Counted from the stretch's first letter, positions 11,097 to 23,689 are shown. The stretch is 64,000 nucleotides of DNA from Dactylonectria macrodidyma (GCA_020744425.1 JAGMUV010000016.1:62001-126000); one strand, 5' to 3'. Made by a program: numbers and translations. Notes: a model not told the origin generated them from the letters alone.

Positions 11097-11268
11097 AGCT
11101 AAGAAAGATACCTAGAAAATAGCTGTGCGCCCTAGTAAAATTAAGTACCAATGTTTAATCGAATAACTCCTTTACATACAAGGCGTATGCACAACCCCGC
11201 GCTGTGACACATCTGCAACACCAACCCCGCATCACCACATCCTCAAATTGGTAGCATTCACTAAAACG

Positions 11269-12673
11269 CTAAAATACTACGTCACCCCATGCACATTGGA
11301 GCGGCGATGGGGTGCATGGGGTAGCCTCAGCCGAAGGCTGTGTGTCCGCGACCCGGGAAGCTATTACTACTACTGCACTATCTACGTAATGATCCATTGC
11401 CATGGCCATTCTTGGTATTAAGTGACATGTACGGATTCCGTGTGAGCACCTGTCGTTTCCTAAGCTCCTGATCCCTCATCTTCATCTTCATGCCATCCAA
11501 GAAAGACCCGTAGATCAGGTGATTACGATCAAATGGTGCATCAAACATCAAACCCTCGAGCGTCTTCACACGAGAGATAGCCACGTAGCTTAACCCAGTC
11601 TGGAAATCCCGGCAGGAGAGATCGGAAACGATCATATCTTCTGTGATGCTTTGTGGCTTATAAACGGTAATAGCGTAGCATATGATCAGGGGGAACTGGG
11701 TGAGAGTGCAGAGAGTGGCTCCGATGAGGAAGCCCCTCTCTATAAGGAGAATCGGGACAATCTTCCTGCCACCAGGGGTAGTTAGGAACACTAGTCTAAT
11801 GTACTTATTAAACTCTATTATGATAACATGAGGGTCTCGGATGCTTCCCGGCCCTGTGGAACCTAGCAGCCAAGTAAGAGTAATCCAAACCAGTTGTGCT
11901 GCTTCGGGCAGTAGATGGGTCAGAATGTGAGGCGATTGGATGGGTCGTTAGCTACACGAGAGGTAAGGAAGCTAGAGCACGGAAATGCCGCATACTTTAT
12001 TAAGTTAGTGGAAATGGCGTCCCCAGCACAACGTGCAGCTGGCTAAGTGACTTTCGGAATAGCCTCCTAGCTGTATAAATTTGCTGTAGTTTCTCTAGCG
12101 ACGTAAGCTGAATTCTGGATCTCTCGTTAGGAGGCAATAAGCCAGCATCTCCGGCGGTTCTCTTCGGGGCACGTCTCTTAGCTAAGGCTAGGTTCCTCAG
12201 CGTCAAGGTCGCGTCTCTGGATCTGGAATACTTCATTTAGTTAGTATTGGTCTTACAGAGTGGGGAGACAGAGCTGACATGAGAATCGTTCTTATTACGA
12301 CAATCAAGGCGGTTCTTCGTATTCCCAGCAGACTTCCTTTTGCTGACGAAGTCACCCGCCGGTCTCTCCTCGCGACAGCGGGCACAGACAACGGAAATTA
12401 TATCCATTATAGAGCTCCCGGGAAGTAGATTTAGGACCCATTGCCTAACGAAAAGAAGACACGCAGAAGCGTCGAAGCAGACGAAATGGCTATCTTCAGC
12501 CAAGTGTAACGTAAACAAATCATCTTCTGAGTAAACAAACGGCGACATGGTGCAGAGTGGCTTGGACCCACTTATCTGGAGCCGTCAGCCAGTTGCCGAA
12601 CGATTTGCGGCTGGCAATACAAAACTTGGACCAATCAGAGCTCGAGAAACTTATTACCCTTGTCTGCACCAAA
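11269..12673 (-). mobile_element. Helicase-bearing element, copy B (inverted)
   Basis: It has the same 5' start (12673) and 3' hairpin end (11269) as copy A, in opposite orientation 538 bp away. It carries the N-terminal finger region and the helicase C-terminus but lacks the Walker A/B core, so its internal deletion differs from that of copy A. The 3' hairpin arms are 11285-11294 and 11312-11321. Confidence 0.72.
11378..12548 (-). pseudogene. PIF1-like helicase gene remnants (copy B)
   Basis: 12548-12237 encodes the four-cysteine finger protein (VCARCREERPAGDF...), closed by TAA. 12236-12000 continues in frame from an ATG (MKYSRSRDATLTLRNLA). After a deletion, 11791-11378 encodes the helicase end with the motif VI-type YVAISRVKTLEGLMF. 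The KMKMRDQELRKRQVL tail is shared with copy A. The helicase core is absent. Both copies carry the TAA after the finger. Confidence 0.78.
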
Positions 12674-13111
12674 CTGGGGAGCAGCCGCCACACCGGCTTG
12701 CTAGGAAGGCCTCCCGTTAGGAATAGGAAAAGGAGTGCTCTGTATCAGGACGCCTACAGGCAGAGAGGGTCATGTGCTCAGAGAGAATGGCCATGCGTCT
12801 ACAACTTGCTCTCGTCCGTGCGATCCACTAATAAGGTCACAGCAATTTTACCTGTATGCAAGATATGTCTAGCCGGTCCTGAGCACATCATTATGATCAA
12901 TCACAATCCTTGGCACGGACCTCCAATGTAGAGGCTCGGGCGAAAGCCTAAAATGCAACACAACCAAAGCTAACTCTCATCACCTGATCCTTAGGCAGGG
13001 ATCATGGGGGGAGACGTCGCCTCGTCTCCTCAAATACTTCTCACTACGTCATCTTAGCACAAGACGTGTTTTCACATTCTACCTCCGATTGTGAACAGTT
13101 ATAACGTCAAA
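12674..13111. other. Intergenic, no feature recognised
   Basis: Nothing with a domain, repeat relation or splice structure is visible between helicase-element copy B and the MYND gene. The gene's promoter should lie here. Confidence 0.5.
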
Positions 13112-13867
13112 ATGACAACAACACCCGTTCGGTTCGATTTCCTCTGTTATCGTGTAGGCGTCAAGTTCGATGAGTCCTACGATATCCCTCTTCGTATCGT
13201 CAGGGCAGGAGACCATTCAGACAAGGAGAAAACCGAGAACAAACCGTTGTAGAATGCGGCGATGAATACTATTATGGAGCATAGCGGGGCGACATGCCTC
13301 CGGCGTGCCAGTCCGGCCTCGTGCGCGTGTGGGTTACCAGCAACGGCCACCGAATACCTACCACCGATGCCGTTCCTTGATGCTCCGAAACCTCACGTTG
13401 TGGCGATCGTGGACCTGTTCCGCGGGAACCTGAAATGTCGGACGCGGACACGCCAGAGCATGCTGCAAGTCATTTCGCGAAACCGCTCGCCAGGTAGCGG
13501 CCTTCGTGGCCCGGACCCAGGACTCTTCGCAGAGCTTATGTCGTGTAGAGTATGCAAGAAAAGGGAGGGGCTGAGGGAATGCGGGGTCTGTCACGTCGCG
13601 GGGTATTGTGGGCAAGAGCACCAAGAGGAGGACTGGCCAAACCATAAGGCAGAGTGTACGCCGTGGCCGACGTCGACATTCGATGCAAGGCCCCCCCTGG
13701 ACGAGGCGGACGCTGACTCCGACACTAAAGTGACATACAGCGCCGTCTTTAATGTCGCGGGACCTGGCGAGCCGCCGCGGTTTAGGGAGATTAGTCGAGA
13801 GGAGGTCGTGAGACGTTTATTGATGGGAGCAGCTGGAATGGAAGAGCTGGAAGTCGAGATAAAGTAA
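13112..13867 (+). pseudogene. MYND zinc-finger protein with an in-frame TAG
   Basis: One frame runs from ATG at 13112 to TAA at 13867, interrupted only by TAG at 13250-13252. Downstream, the ATG at 13262 would still give 201 residues. The finger, at about residues 95-132 of that shorter form, reads CX2CX8CX2C, then YCGQEHQ, H and C, a zf-MYND with histidine in place of one usual cysteine. The upstream 46 residues (MTTTPVRFDFLCYRVGV...) look like a natural N-terminus and share the frame, so I infer a nonsense change, for example CAG to TAG, rather than two genes. MYND fingers mediate protein-protein contacts; the role here is unknown. A functional short form from 13262 cannot be excluded. Confidence 0.65.
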
Positions 13868-13930
13868 AATGAGTTCAGAAAGCGAGCGCAGGTTCGCACA
13901 CAGATTGTTTTGAAGAAATTGTGAACTTCC

Positions 13931-16398
13931 TATCTCCTTGAGTGCGCGAGGGCTCCAGTGACTTAGCGGCCCCACAACAACGTCGCTACATTGAGGGACC
14001 TAAAAAACCCCCCGCAGCTAATTTTCTATGTATCTAATTCATTCAACACCTGACATCATAGACATGGCACCCGAATTAACTGTCAAAGGACCAGGACAAC
14101 GCCGCCGCGGCGGCCACAGCAGCAGCAGCGGCAGCAGCCGGGCCAACAAGGAAGCTAGATATCTAATGCAACTGCAGATATCTAGGAGCCGCCGTGAGCA
14201 AGATGCCGATAGCACCTACAGACCAGATATCAAACCTACAGACGCCGTAGGCAGCCAATTTGAACCGTTCAACGTCCCGGACCGCGATTTCCTTGTACGG
14301 CAGCCACTGCCACCAACGCCCCTACAGCTATTTCAGCAATTTCTTCCTGAACAGCTAGTCGAACGATGGGTTCAATACACAAACGAGGCACCAGCCCCAG
14401 AGCCGGGCCCGGGCCCGGCTGTTCAATCTGGTAGATATTATCGTCAGGACCGTTGGAAGCCAACATCTGTTGCAGAGGTCTATATCTGGCTAGGCATCTT
14501 GATATATATGACCTTGCATAAGGAATATCGATACCAGGATCATTGGAAGGCCTCAGCAGCAGACAATTGGGTCCCTAGTCATCCAATTATACAGCTCATG
14601 ACCTTTGATCGATTTTCCCTACTAAAAAGACGGCTTCGAATCTATGACCCGGATTGTGTTGAGATAGGCGTGCCGGCCCCGTTCAACAAGGTCAACGAAT
14701 GGTCTTATTTTATGATGGAAACAGCTGTCCGGCTTGTTGAAATTGGCAGCATTATTGGCATAGATGAAGGCATCATCGGCTTTAAAGGACAGTCCCGGCA
14801 TAAGGTGACGATCAAGACCAAACCAACGCCTACAGGGCTTAAGGTCTGGGCCCTAGCTGCTCGGGGATATCTTTTACAGTGGTATTGGCATCAACCCGGC
14901 CCAAAATACGGCCCTGTTAGTGTTGAAGCTATAGCTAGGGCCCGGGCCGTAGCTGTAGCCCCAGACAATAGCCTCAATAAGAGCTTTAATAAGGGCTCTG
15001 ATAAGGGCTCTGACGAGGGCTCTGACGAGGGCTCTGATGAGGGCTCTGACGAGGGCTCTAACGAAGGCTCTAACGAGGGCTCTGACGAGGGCTCTGATGA
15101 GAACTCTAACAGTATTATCTATAGCTCTTCATCAGAGGACTCAGCCGATGAGGAAGCCCTAGATAATAATACCTCAGACGAGCCCTTAGAAGAGATGGTT
15201 AATATTCCAACTCTACCACCGCTAAATCCGACTCAAGCTGTCGTTATTGCCCTAGTAAATAAGCTGCCTGAAGGGACCTATCATGTCTTCCTTGATAACC
15301 TCTTCTCATCGCCGGACCTCTTCAAAGCCCTCAGAATCTTAGGCATCGGGGCCACCGGGACCTGCCGTACGAACTGTGGGCTATTTCGCGATATTGTTGT
15401 TGCAAAGGAAAATGATAGGAAGGGAAAGGGGCTGTGGCCTTGGGGCCGGATCTGTAGCTGGCCTACCCCTGATAATAAGGTAGGAAGACCATCTAACCCT
15501 ATGGCCCTAAGAAACTAAGCTCTAGAAAACGCCCTACTAATAGCTTCTAAGGTCAATCAAATTGCATGGAAAGACAATGCCTTAGTGTTGTTTTTATCAA
15601 CAGTCTATCAAGGCCCTGAGACTGTTATACGGAAAAGAAAGAGACCTAATTCAACACAGCCATACAGTCGTTCAATCAAGCAGAAATTCGGCAGCCACAG
15701 CGTCTTGCAGCTATCTCTTCCATCTATAGCTGCCCATTATAATAACAACATGAACGCTGTTGATATAGCTGATCATCTGCGGTCAAACATGCACTCAGAC
15801 CATCGTCAACGCCGGGGCCCGGCCCGGGTCCTAACCTGGTCCTTCCTCCTTGCAACAGCCCTTGCAAATAGCTTCCTTTTGCAGCTCAAAGGCCGGCCGG
15901 CTTGGACACCCTATAAATCACAGAGCCGTTGGCAACAGGCCCTTATAGACGATATCTTCAAGACCTACGGAAGTCAGGGCTCTTCAAGACAGAGATATCG
16001 TGCTGGCAACACAGTTATTCCATTGGAACAGCATCAGCCAGGAAATAGAGGGAAGAAATCCCGCTGTTTGGCCTGTCAGGGCGTTCAAATTGGAGCCAGA
16101 AGTCAGAGCTTTAAACGCCCTAGAAGGCAGGGCCCATTGCAACAGCTAGATGCGAATAGCATCAACAGCCGGGCCCGGCGGCCACAAGGGCGGCAGCCTC
16201 GTGGGCCTCGTACAGGTACACAGGTTCAGTGGGGCTGTCTGACGTGCGATGTAGCTCTTTGTAAAAAGCCTGAATGCTGGGACTTCTATCACCAGCCAAT
16301 TTGTTAGCTATCTTGTGTCACTAGTTTTTTCCGGCGTTTTAATTGGATCAGATCCATGTCCGCTAAGTCACTGGAGCCCTCGCGCACTCAAGGAGATA
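13931..16398 (+). mobile_element. piggyBac-type element 1 with perfect 39-bp TIRs
   Basis: 13931-13969 and 16360-16398 are exact reverse complements over 39 bp (outer end TATCTCCTTGAGTGCG). They bracket a piggyBac transposase gene. A few more outer bases resemble each other. TTAA, the family's target duplication, is visible to the right (16404-16407) but only as TGAA to the left, so the precise outer ends are uncertain. Confidence 0.88.
14028..16307 (+). CDS. piggyBac-like DDD transposase
   Basis: Exons 14028-15479 and 15552-16307 are joined across a 72-bp intron (GTAGGA...CTACTAAT...AAG), giving 735 residues, or 723 from the next ATG at 14064. The same intron position (between PDN and VNQIAWKDN) is used by piggyBac gene 2 at 49.7 kb, which supports the model. 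DDE_Tnp_1_7 features: first aspartate in [11 protein letters not shown] (D246), second in [10 protein letters not shown] (D423), third in the VDIADH block (about 554-559). A C-terminal cysteine-rich finger (CLACQG...CLTCDVALC...CWDFYH) follows. An unusual insertion of GSDE units at about residues 320-360 precedes the second aspartate. No stops or frameshifts are seen, and the TIRs are perfect, so it may be functional. Confidence 0.87.
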
Positions 16399-16714
16399 AA
16401 GTTTTTAACAAAGTGGGACCCTTACGCTGACGAGGGCAATGGCAAGTGACCTATCACTTTATCAGCAGGGAGGTTCCCGGCAGGGCCACTCGGTCACATA
16501 TCATGCCTGCTGCCGTAGATGCGCGTGACAGATCGGCATAACGGAGTTCCCGGGGGCTATTGTGTGTTAGTAGGCCGCTTGGGAATAGGTGATGAGGAGA
16601 CTGTGACTGTACTATGGCACTCTGGCAAGAAAGAACAAGAGATATTCTGGCAACACTAGAAGACTCCAGCTAACCAAAGGCGCTGCTGGATTGTCATAGA
16701 TCACGCCGAACGTC
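16399..16714. other. Spacer between piggyBac 1 and Helitron 1
   Basis: It holds no gene. It probably contains the 5' flank of the Rep/Hel element, whose terminus I could not place. Confidence 0.45.
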
Positions 16715-19700
16715 ATGGGCAGAAAGCAGAGGATCTACTCACTACGACGGCCGCTGGCCCGACTCCTTCCCAAGACACTGACCACACTACCAATTCAATG
16801 TCCTCCTATCGTTATAACACCGAGTCTTAATCGGCGCGGCCCCAGACCAGGGGCCGCTTACCACATCCGCAGGAAACATACAAGACCAGTCCCTACCGAG
16901 AAAGATGCGCGGGTCGGCCAACCAGCACGGCCAGCAGCTCCCTCAATCTTTCCGATAGTGGATACTCCAGCCTCTCCGCTATTCCAAGAGCGAAAGAAGT
17001 CGTTGTATGAGGTCCTGAAGGCGATGGATGAACGTTGGGAGCAGAGGGTGAGAGATTCGGCGGGCCATACATGGAGTGAGCCGAGACCGCGCGAGCTCGA
17101 GCTGGAGACCGTCTGTGGCTTCTACAACAAGATGCATGACGAAAACACCATGGAGCTGACACACTGCGTCGTCTGCTATGAGCAGAAGGCATCCGTCGAC
17201 GTCTCCGACTGGAAGTGGACGGTGTTCGAGCCGTTGTATCGGCAGGCGGAAACGCGCCTCACGCGTCAGGATCGGGAACATTTCGCATGCAGACAATGCT
17301 TCCCCCGTGAAGGGCCGGACAGGTTCCCTGTCTGCCAAGACTGTAGTCATGCCTTAGAGGCGGCTAAGCTCCCGCGTGCCTGCCAAGTCAACAACCTCGG
17401 CCTTGGATGCGTCCATAGATATCCGGCGGCACTGCGAGACTTGACTCCAATGGAAGAACGGCTCATTGGCTTGTACATACCTTGTGGTTGGATCACCAAG
17501 TTCCAGATCGACATCGAGAAGGCTACCAACGGCCGATATCGTAAGCACAAGAAGGGCCACATTACCGTATTCCCCAACGACGTGGAGAACTTGGTGTCGA
17601 AAGTGCTCCCGCACCCCATGATGAACGAGCTGGAGAGGATCCACGTGTGCTTCGTAGCACCACGGAAGCCGGTGCCTACCGACATTGCCTGGATGATGTC
17701 GGTGCGCCCCCAGCGGCTGAAAGGCGCGCTTACCTGGCTGAAGCGGTATAATCCGTTATTCCGAGATATTTGTATCAGTGAGGAGAACCTCCGGAGTTGG
17801 GGGGACTGGTGTTCCGGTACCGAGGTGCCGCAAGCTATATTCGATAGCATGGTCCCATACGAGCTGAGCGCGGAGGACCAAATCCGGACTGGATACTATG
17901 TGTCGGCCGTTGAGCGTGGTCGTGCAGAGCAGCCTATTCGTACGGTCGAAGAGGTGCTAGCTATGCTGGAAGACCGCGAAGACGATGCTGTGCGACAAGA
18001 GAACGAAAGCAACGCGAGACTAGGCGGCCTGCAGGGGCGCCATCTCCAGAGAGAGGAGCTGGATCTTCGGCATATAGAGGAAGAGCTAATCGAGATGGTT
18101 TCAACAGGGATGTTGGGGCTCGACGAGACGGCGGACCACGGGCCTAAAGAACGGCTTCAGTGGGTCCAGGCCAGTCTGGACCAGACGGATGGCGGCCATC
18201 GGGGCAAGAAGCGCCGGCGGAGCGAGGGTGGAATCGGATACTTTACCGGCACTACGGAACCCTTTATTATCAACCAGCGGGGGGAGGAGTATGTCGATAG
18301 CAACGACCCCGATTTCTTTCCCAAGACCTTCCCCTGCCTCTTCCCATGGGGCCGAGGAGGCCCTAAGTTGGCGGAGGATGCCGGTGTCGGATTCACGGGC
18401 GTCTATAGTAGCTGCGGCCAGGACCGTAACTTCACCCTACGGAGTTGGGCGAGATTGGTGCTCCAGCGACACGGTATGTACCCGCCGAGCTGGGAGATCA
18501 GACGGAATTGACCAGTAGTAGGCGGCCTTTTCGCGACGCACCCGGCCTTTCCCTTCCTCATATACAACATGCTGGTCCGCTCGGAGAACCGGCGGATCAG
18601 CTATATTCGCATGCAGAAGCGGTCCTTCGCTCGGGTGGAGCAGATCCTCCGTGCGCTGACTGCTAGCGAGATCGAGGCCGCGGAGGAAGAATACCGCCAG
18701 ACTAGGACGACTACGAACGAGGACGTCTCCTTCCTGCTTCGAGAGCTCAGCGCCTTCGGGCATGGCCAGCATATGTCGAACGAAGAGAGACTCGGTCACC
18801 GTCGCAAGATCAACTCCCTCAGCTTACTGCTAGGGATGAAGACAATTTGGTTCACGCTGAATCCAAACGACCTGACCAACGAAGTAAATATGAAGCTGAC
18901 TGCCTACCGGGCTGTGAGCGGAGAGCTGGCCAGGCAGCTGGTGGACCAGTTCCGCAAGCACATCGGTCGGGTACAGCATGTAGTGCGAGATCCTGTGAGC
19001 TCCGCTAAGTTTTTTGACCGCGAGATCCGTCTCTTCTTCCAACACTGCGTACGCGTAGGGGGGCTATCGATATTCGGCAAGGTCTCTGGCTATTATGGCT
19101 GCGTCGAGACGAACGAAAGGGGGGCGGAGCACCTATACGGATTCTTGTGGCTCGACGCCAACGTGGAAATGCCCACTGTCTTAGACGATATGCAAGATGA
19201 CGGGGCATACGCGGAGCAGGTGTGTCGATACCTTGATACCCTGGTGAGTGAGGTAAGCGTATTGCCTAGCTAGACGTGGTAGAGAGGGAAGAGCCGCTCA
19301 CCCAGGCACGGTAGTGTTGTGACGAACGAGGGGCGAAACGATACCGACGGTAGGACAGCGTCTTCCGTGATATAAGCGACATAGTGAACGATGCTAACAA
19401 GCTGGCCGATGTGTTCGAGAGCGAGGCGAACTGGGTGGCGCATCGTTGCCAGATGCACAGCTGCGGCGCAACATGTGTTAAGTATAGCTTCAAGGAAAAG
19501 GACCGGACAAGAAAGCAGCACCCGTGTCGTTTCTGAGCTCCGTGGGCGCTGCGGGAACAGACTGAATTCACACCGAGCGGCCTGCTGCACGTCAAACGCA
19601 ATCACAGCCGGATTAGCCGGTTCAACAAGGCCCTAGCAGTTGCCTTGCGGCACAACCACGACATTCGACTGCTCGTCACAGTCACGTCAAGCCTAGCCAT

Positions 19701-22700
19701 GAGCTATTACGCCACGAATTACGCCACGAAGCTAGACACGCCGTTATGGAAACGGGCGGCGCTTATGAAGACGGTGTGGGAAAGGATGTCGGCGGACGTT
19801 GGGGCCGAAGGCCAAGTAGCGCATAACGACGAAGCCCCGAGGGCCACGCAGGTAAATAATAAGGCCAGGCAATTCCTGGCCCGAACGGCAAACCAGATCT
19901 TCACCAGCAGGGAGCTATCCGCTGTGGAGGTATGCAGCAGGCTCCTCGGTCATCCTAACCACTACTCCAGCGTGGAGAGATGGCAGAGCATTCACCTCAA
20001 TACGCTATACTGGGTGGTCTTCAGGAGGTGGCGGGGTCTACAAGACGCAGCCGGACCGGAGGCTCGTCTGCGAGCGGCCCCGGAGACGATCAACATAGCG
20101 CAGTCTGGTGTGCATCTTCCACTGCTGGAGGCATACGCCGGGCGTGGGGCTCTATTGGAGGACCTCTGCTTCTACGACTATGCCAGCGTGATTCAAGTGC
20201 GTCGGGTTGGGAAGCGGACGAACGTAGACAAGCCGCAGTATTTCCCCTTCGACCAAGACCTTGTCAATGGAGAGGGATGGATCCAAGAGCTCCTGAAGGC
20301 AGGGGCGCAGTACGTCCCGGTGCTCACCGGCCCCCTTAACCACGACCTGGATAAGCTAGACCCAGGATATTACCAACGGTAAGAGAGGTGAAGAGAGAGA
20401 GAAGGCTCGTCGGAGAGCTAACGGCATACAGAACCGCGGTGGTCCTCCTAGCACTCTTTGTACCTTGGCAACGCTTCACGCGCCTGGACGAGCTCTACGG
20501 CTACCGCTATGCATCTGGCGAGTACCCCTCAGTCAAAGACGTGTGGCAAAAGCTGTCGGAAGCCATACCGGACCGGGTGAAAGGGGTGGTTAACAATATT
20601 AAGCTTCTGCACAAGAGCGCCGAAGATGCTAAGAAAGACGCGGCGTTGTGGGCTAGCCGCAGCGAAGGTGACGAGGAGAAAGAGCACGAGCCGGCGGAGG
20701 AAGGAATAGCCCCTGGCACCTCGTGGCGACCGCAGAACACGGACTTGAGGTACACATTCCATGACGCAGTATATAACCTGCATGGCGATCAAGGGGTTGC
20801 CAAAGACTTCCCCGCACTGGCAAGGCTGCTACAGGCGCTCGAGAGAGCCAGCTTCTCTGACCCCGAACCGGACCCGTGGCGCGCGGACACGCAGTCCGAA
20901 CATCAAGCGACAGTAAAAACGATGACGAAGCCCGAGATTGGCATGGTACGGGCGGCCCAGCTGCGGCTCCACAGAGCCAGAGTGCTAGCCATCGAAGGGG
21001 ATGATGAAGTCGGCGAAGATAAGAACGGCGACGAGGCTGGTTTCGGTCTCGGCGATGATCAGTATTTGTTCCCACCTATCCCGGCGCCCAACCTAACCCC
21101 CGCTCCAGCTCATACTTGGGTAGATATAGCACCTGGCAGCAGCTTCCTCCTGGTTGGGAATATGATAGGCAAGCAGCGAACGCTAAACCGCATGCAGAAG
21201 ATTGCCCTCGGCCTTATCTGTGAGGCGATGGACAGAGCGGAGAAAGTGTCAGATATAGCTGCTGACGGCAACGAAGGACACACGGTGTGGGAGCAGCCAC
21301 CTCAACATCTCCAATACATAGGCGGCAGCGGCGGCACCGGGAAGTCTTGGCTCATCGGGACTCTGAAAGAGGTATTCGCGGCGAAAGGGTCGTCGAAACG
21401 TATTGTCATAACAGCTACGTCCGGGACGGCGGCGGCAGGGATCGGCGGTAACACCATCCACTCCGCGCTGGGGCTAGCCTTCAAGGATCAAGACGGAGCG
21501 GCGATGGAAAGCCTACCATCCGCGAACCTGGACAGGAGCCGGCAGCGTTGGAGAAGGCGTGACGTGCTTGTGGTCGACGAGGTAAGCATGTTAGGACTTA
21601 AGACGCTCTACGAAGTAGACCACAAGCTGCGGGCGCTCCGCGGCTTCCCAGACAGGCCGTTCGGCGGGATACCGGTGGTGGTCTTCACGGGCGACTTCCT
21701 CCAGTTCGGGCCAGTACTGCAGAAGGGCCTGCTGAGCCGGGTCGACCCCAGCGACAACGGCAAGGGGCTACGGAACCTCTCGGATCGTGCGACGCAATAT
21801 CGATGGCAGCAGATCCAGGCCAAGACGACATGGGAGCTGTTTACCAACGTAGTGATCCTAGAGGAGCAGAAGAGGGCCGAGGGCGACGAGGAACTGATAG
21901 GGCTTTTAGAACGCATCCGGACAGGCCGACAGACGGCGGCCGACCTGGACAAGCTCAACTCACGATACATCCCTGACGAGAAGCTCGACTTCACGGGAGG
22001 CCGGCGCGCCATTATCCCGCTCAACCGACACAGGTGGGACCTCACGCTCTGTGCCGCCCTGGCCTTCGGCGAGGAGCACGGCAGGAAGGTGTCCCTGTTC
22101 ATGTCCGATCACCAGTGGAAAACCCGCGTGCCCAGCGAGGAAGAGATGGAGGCCGTAGTGCTGCTCGGAGATGACGCGCAGCTCCCCATCCCAGGCATCT
22201 TTCCGTACGTCGAGGGCATGCCCGTCATCGTCAACCAGAACAAGTACCTGGGGCTGAAAGTAGTCAATGGAGCAGAGTTCACGGCCGCCGGCGTCGTCGC
22301 AGACGGAGAGGTAGAAGAACGGGTGATCCACGACCGGCTGTCCGTCTTCCTCGGGCCGCCAAGCGGGATCCTTCTCCAATCGCAGGATACGGAGGGGCTC
22401 GCGTTCCCGCACATACCTCCGCGTACCCTCATGCTAGGGACAGAGACTGTGCAGCTTGACAAAGAAAAGCACGGCAAATACGTCTGTCCGCGACTTGCAG
22501 CCAAGCGGGAGTTTAAGATGGGGCTGACGCGTACGGGGCTGCCATGCACGCCAGGCTTTGCGCTTACTGACTATAAGGCACAAAGCAAGACCCTAGAGAA
22601 GGTTCTGCTTGGGCTCTATGGGAGAAAAGGGACGAAGGGATACCCGAGCATGGTGAAGTGCGGTGTGCTTAGCTTGTACGTGCAATTATCACGGTGCAAG

Positions 22701-22856
22701 CGGTTACGGGACATACGGCTTATACAGCCAATTCTAAGGGAGCACTTCGAACAGGCGCGGATGTATCCGGAGCTCATAGAAGGGGTCGATCGATTAAAAG
22801 AGCTAGCAAGACAGACGGTTGAGCGGTTTGAGGTCAGGCATGGGAAGCAAGGTTAG
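16715..22856 (+). pseudogene. Helitron Rep/Hel protein, family 1 (decayed)
   Basis: Four exons keep one frame: 16715-18473, 18522-19252, 19354-20378 and 20432-22856 (about 1,979 codons). Order: cysteine-rich N-terminus (CVVC...CRQCFP...CQDC, DUF6570-like), Helitron Rep domain, tyrosine motif YYATNYATK, PIF1 helicase with Walker A GGSGGTGKS (about 21321-21348), Walker B VVDEVSMLG, GDFLQFGPV and motif VI LYVQLSRCK. Two defects are seen. The HUH motif reads HLY (Y codon 19136-19138) instead of H-x-H. TGA at 19534-19536 interrupts exon 3, between PCRF and APW; the equivalent place in family 2 reads CRFHAPW. The intron at 18474-18521 is absent from family 2. Rep nicking should be lost even if the stop were read through. 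Confidence 0.85.
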
Positions 22857-23689
22857 GAGGCAATCTCCGTTTCGTTCACAGTAAAAACGGAGAGCGGAGC
22901 CAATCAGAAGCCATTTTATTAGCCAATCAGAAGGCAGATAACTTTGCAACCAATCAGAGGCCAGGGACGGGGGTGTGAAGGGTCGGGCGCGAATAAGACA
23001 GGGGAAGGCGCACGTCCGCCGGGGGACGTTAGAAGATGGAAGCTGGGCGTGATGGGCAAGTTGGCGGCTCCCTTGCGCTGAGTAGCCTTTCGGTACGAAG
23101 CTTGCAACAAGAGCCTGTTTTACTTGTGGGTCGCTGCACGTGTTGAGAAGAGGGCGCGGTTTTAAGTGGTCGGCTCTGGGTGGGTGGATGAAGAGACTTG
23201 GCCAATAGGGCGTTTGTGTGTGTTCCGTTTGTTTTGTGTAGCCAATAAGACGTATGCAGCAGGTTTTGAGGAGAAGGCACCATTTTGAGTGGTACGATTT
23301 GAAGAGCTTAATGCGGAACTAAGGGACCTAGCCAATAGGGTGAGGGTCAATAATTGAGACAGGGATCAGGGGACTGAGACTAGCAGAGATCAATCAGTTG
23401 CAATACCAGAGAGGGAAAATTGTCAATTTGAGTATAAGAAGCTGCCATGCCAAGATGTCCTGGTGTTGAGATCATTGGACTTTTATCACTCGCACTGGTG
23501 TTGAAACCACCCCCTTATTTCCCCATATATCAATCTGTAAGTTTTCCAAACCCAATACAACAGCGTAAAATACCACACACTATCACTATACTAGGCTACT
23601 TAAAGTCTCTTTGTCGGATGATATAGTATATATAATGCGAAGATTGATGTCACTTGGTAAAGATACTGTATTTCATTGCGCAGAGAGGA

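Noticed and set aside
15480..15551. Apparent premature stop in piggyBac gene 1
   Set aside because: It is an intron at the same position as in piggyBac gene 2.
18474..18521. Apparent frame break in Helitron 1 after LVLQRHG
   Set aside because: A 48-bp GT-AG intron restores the protein exactly, so it is not a frameshift.
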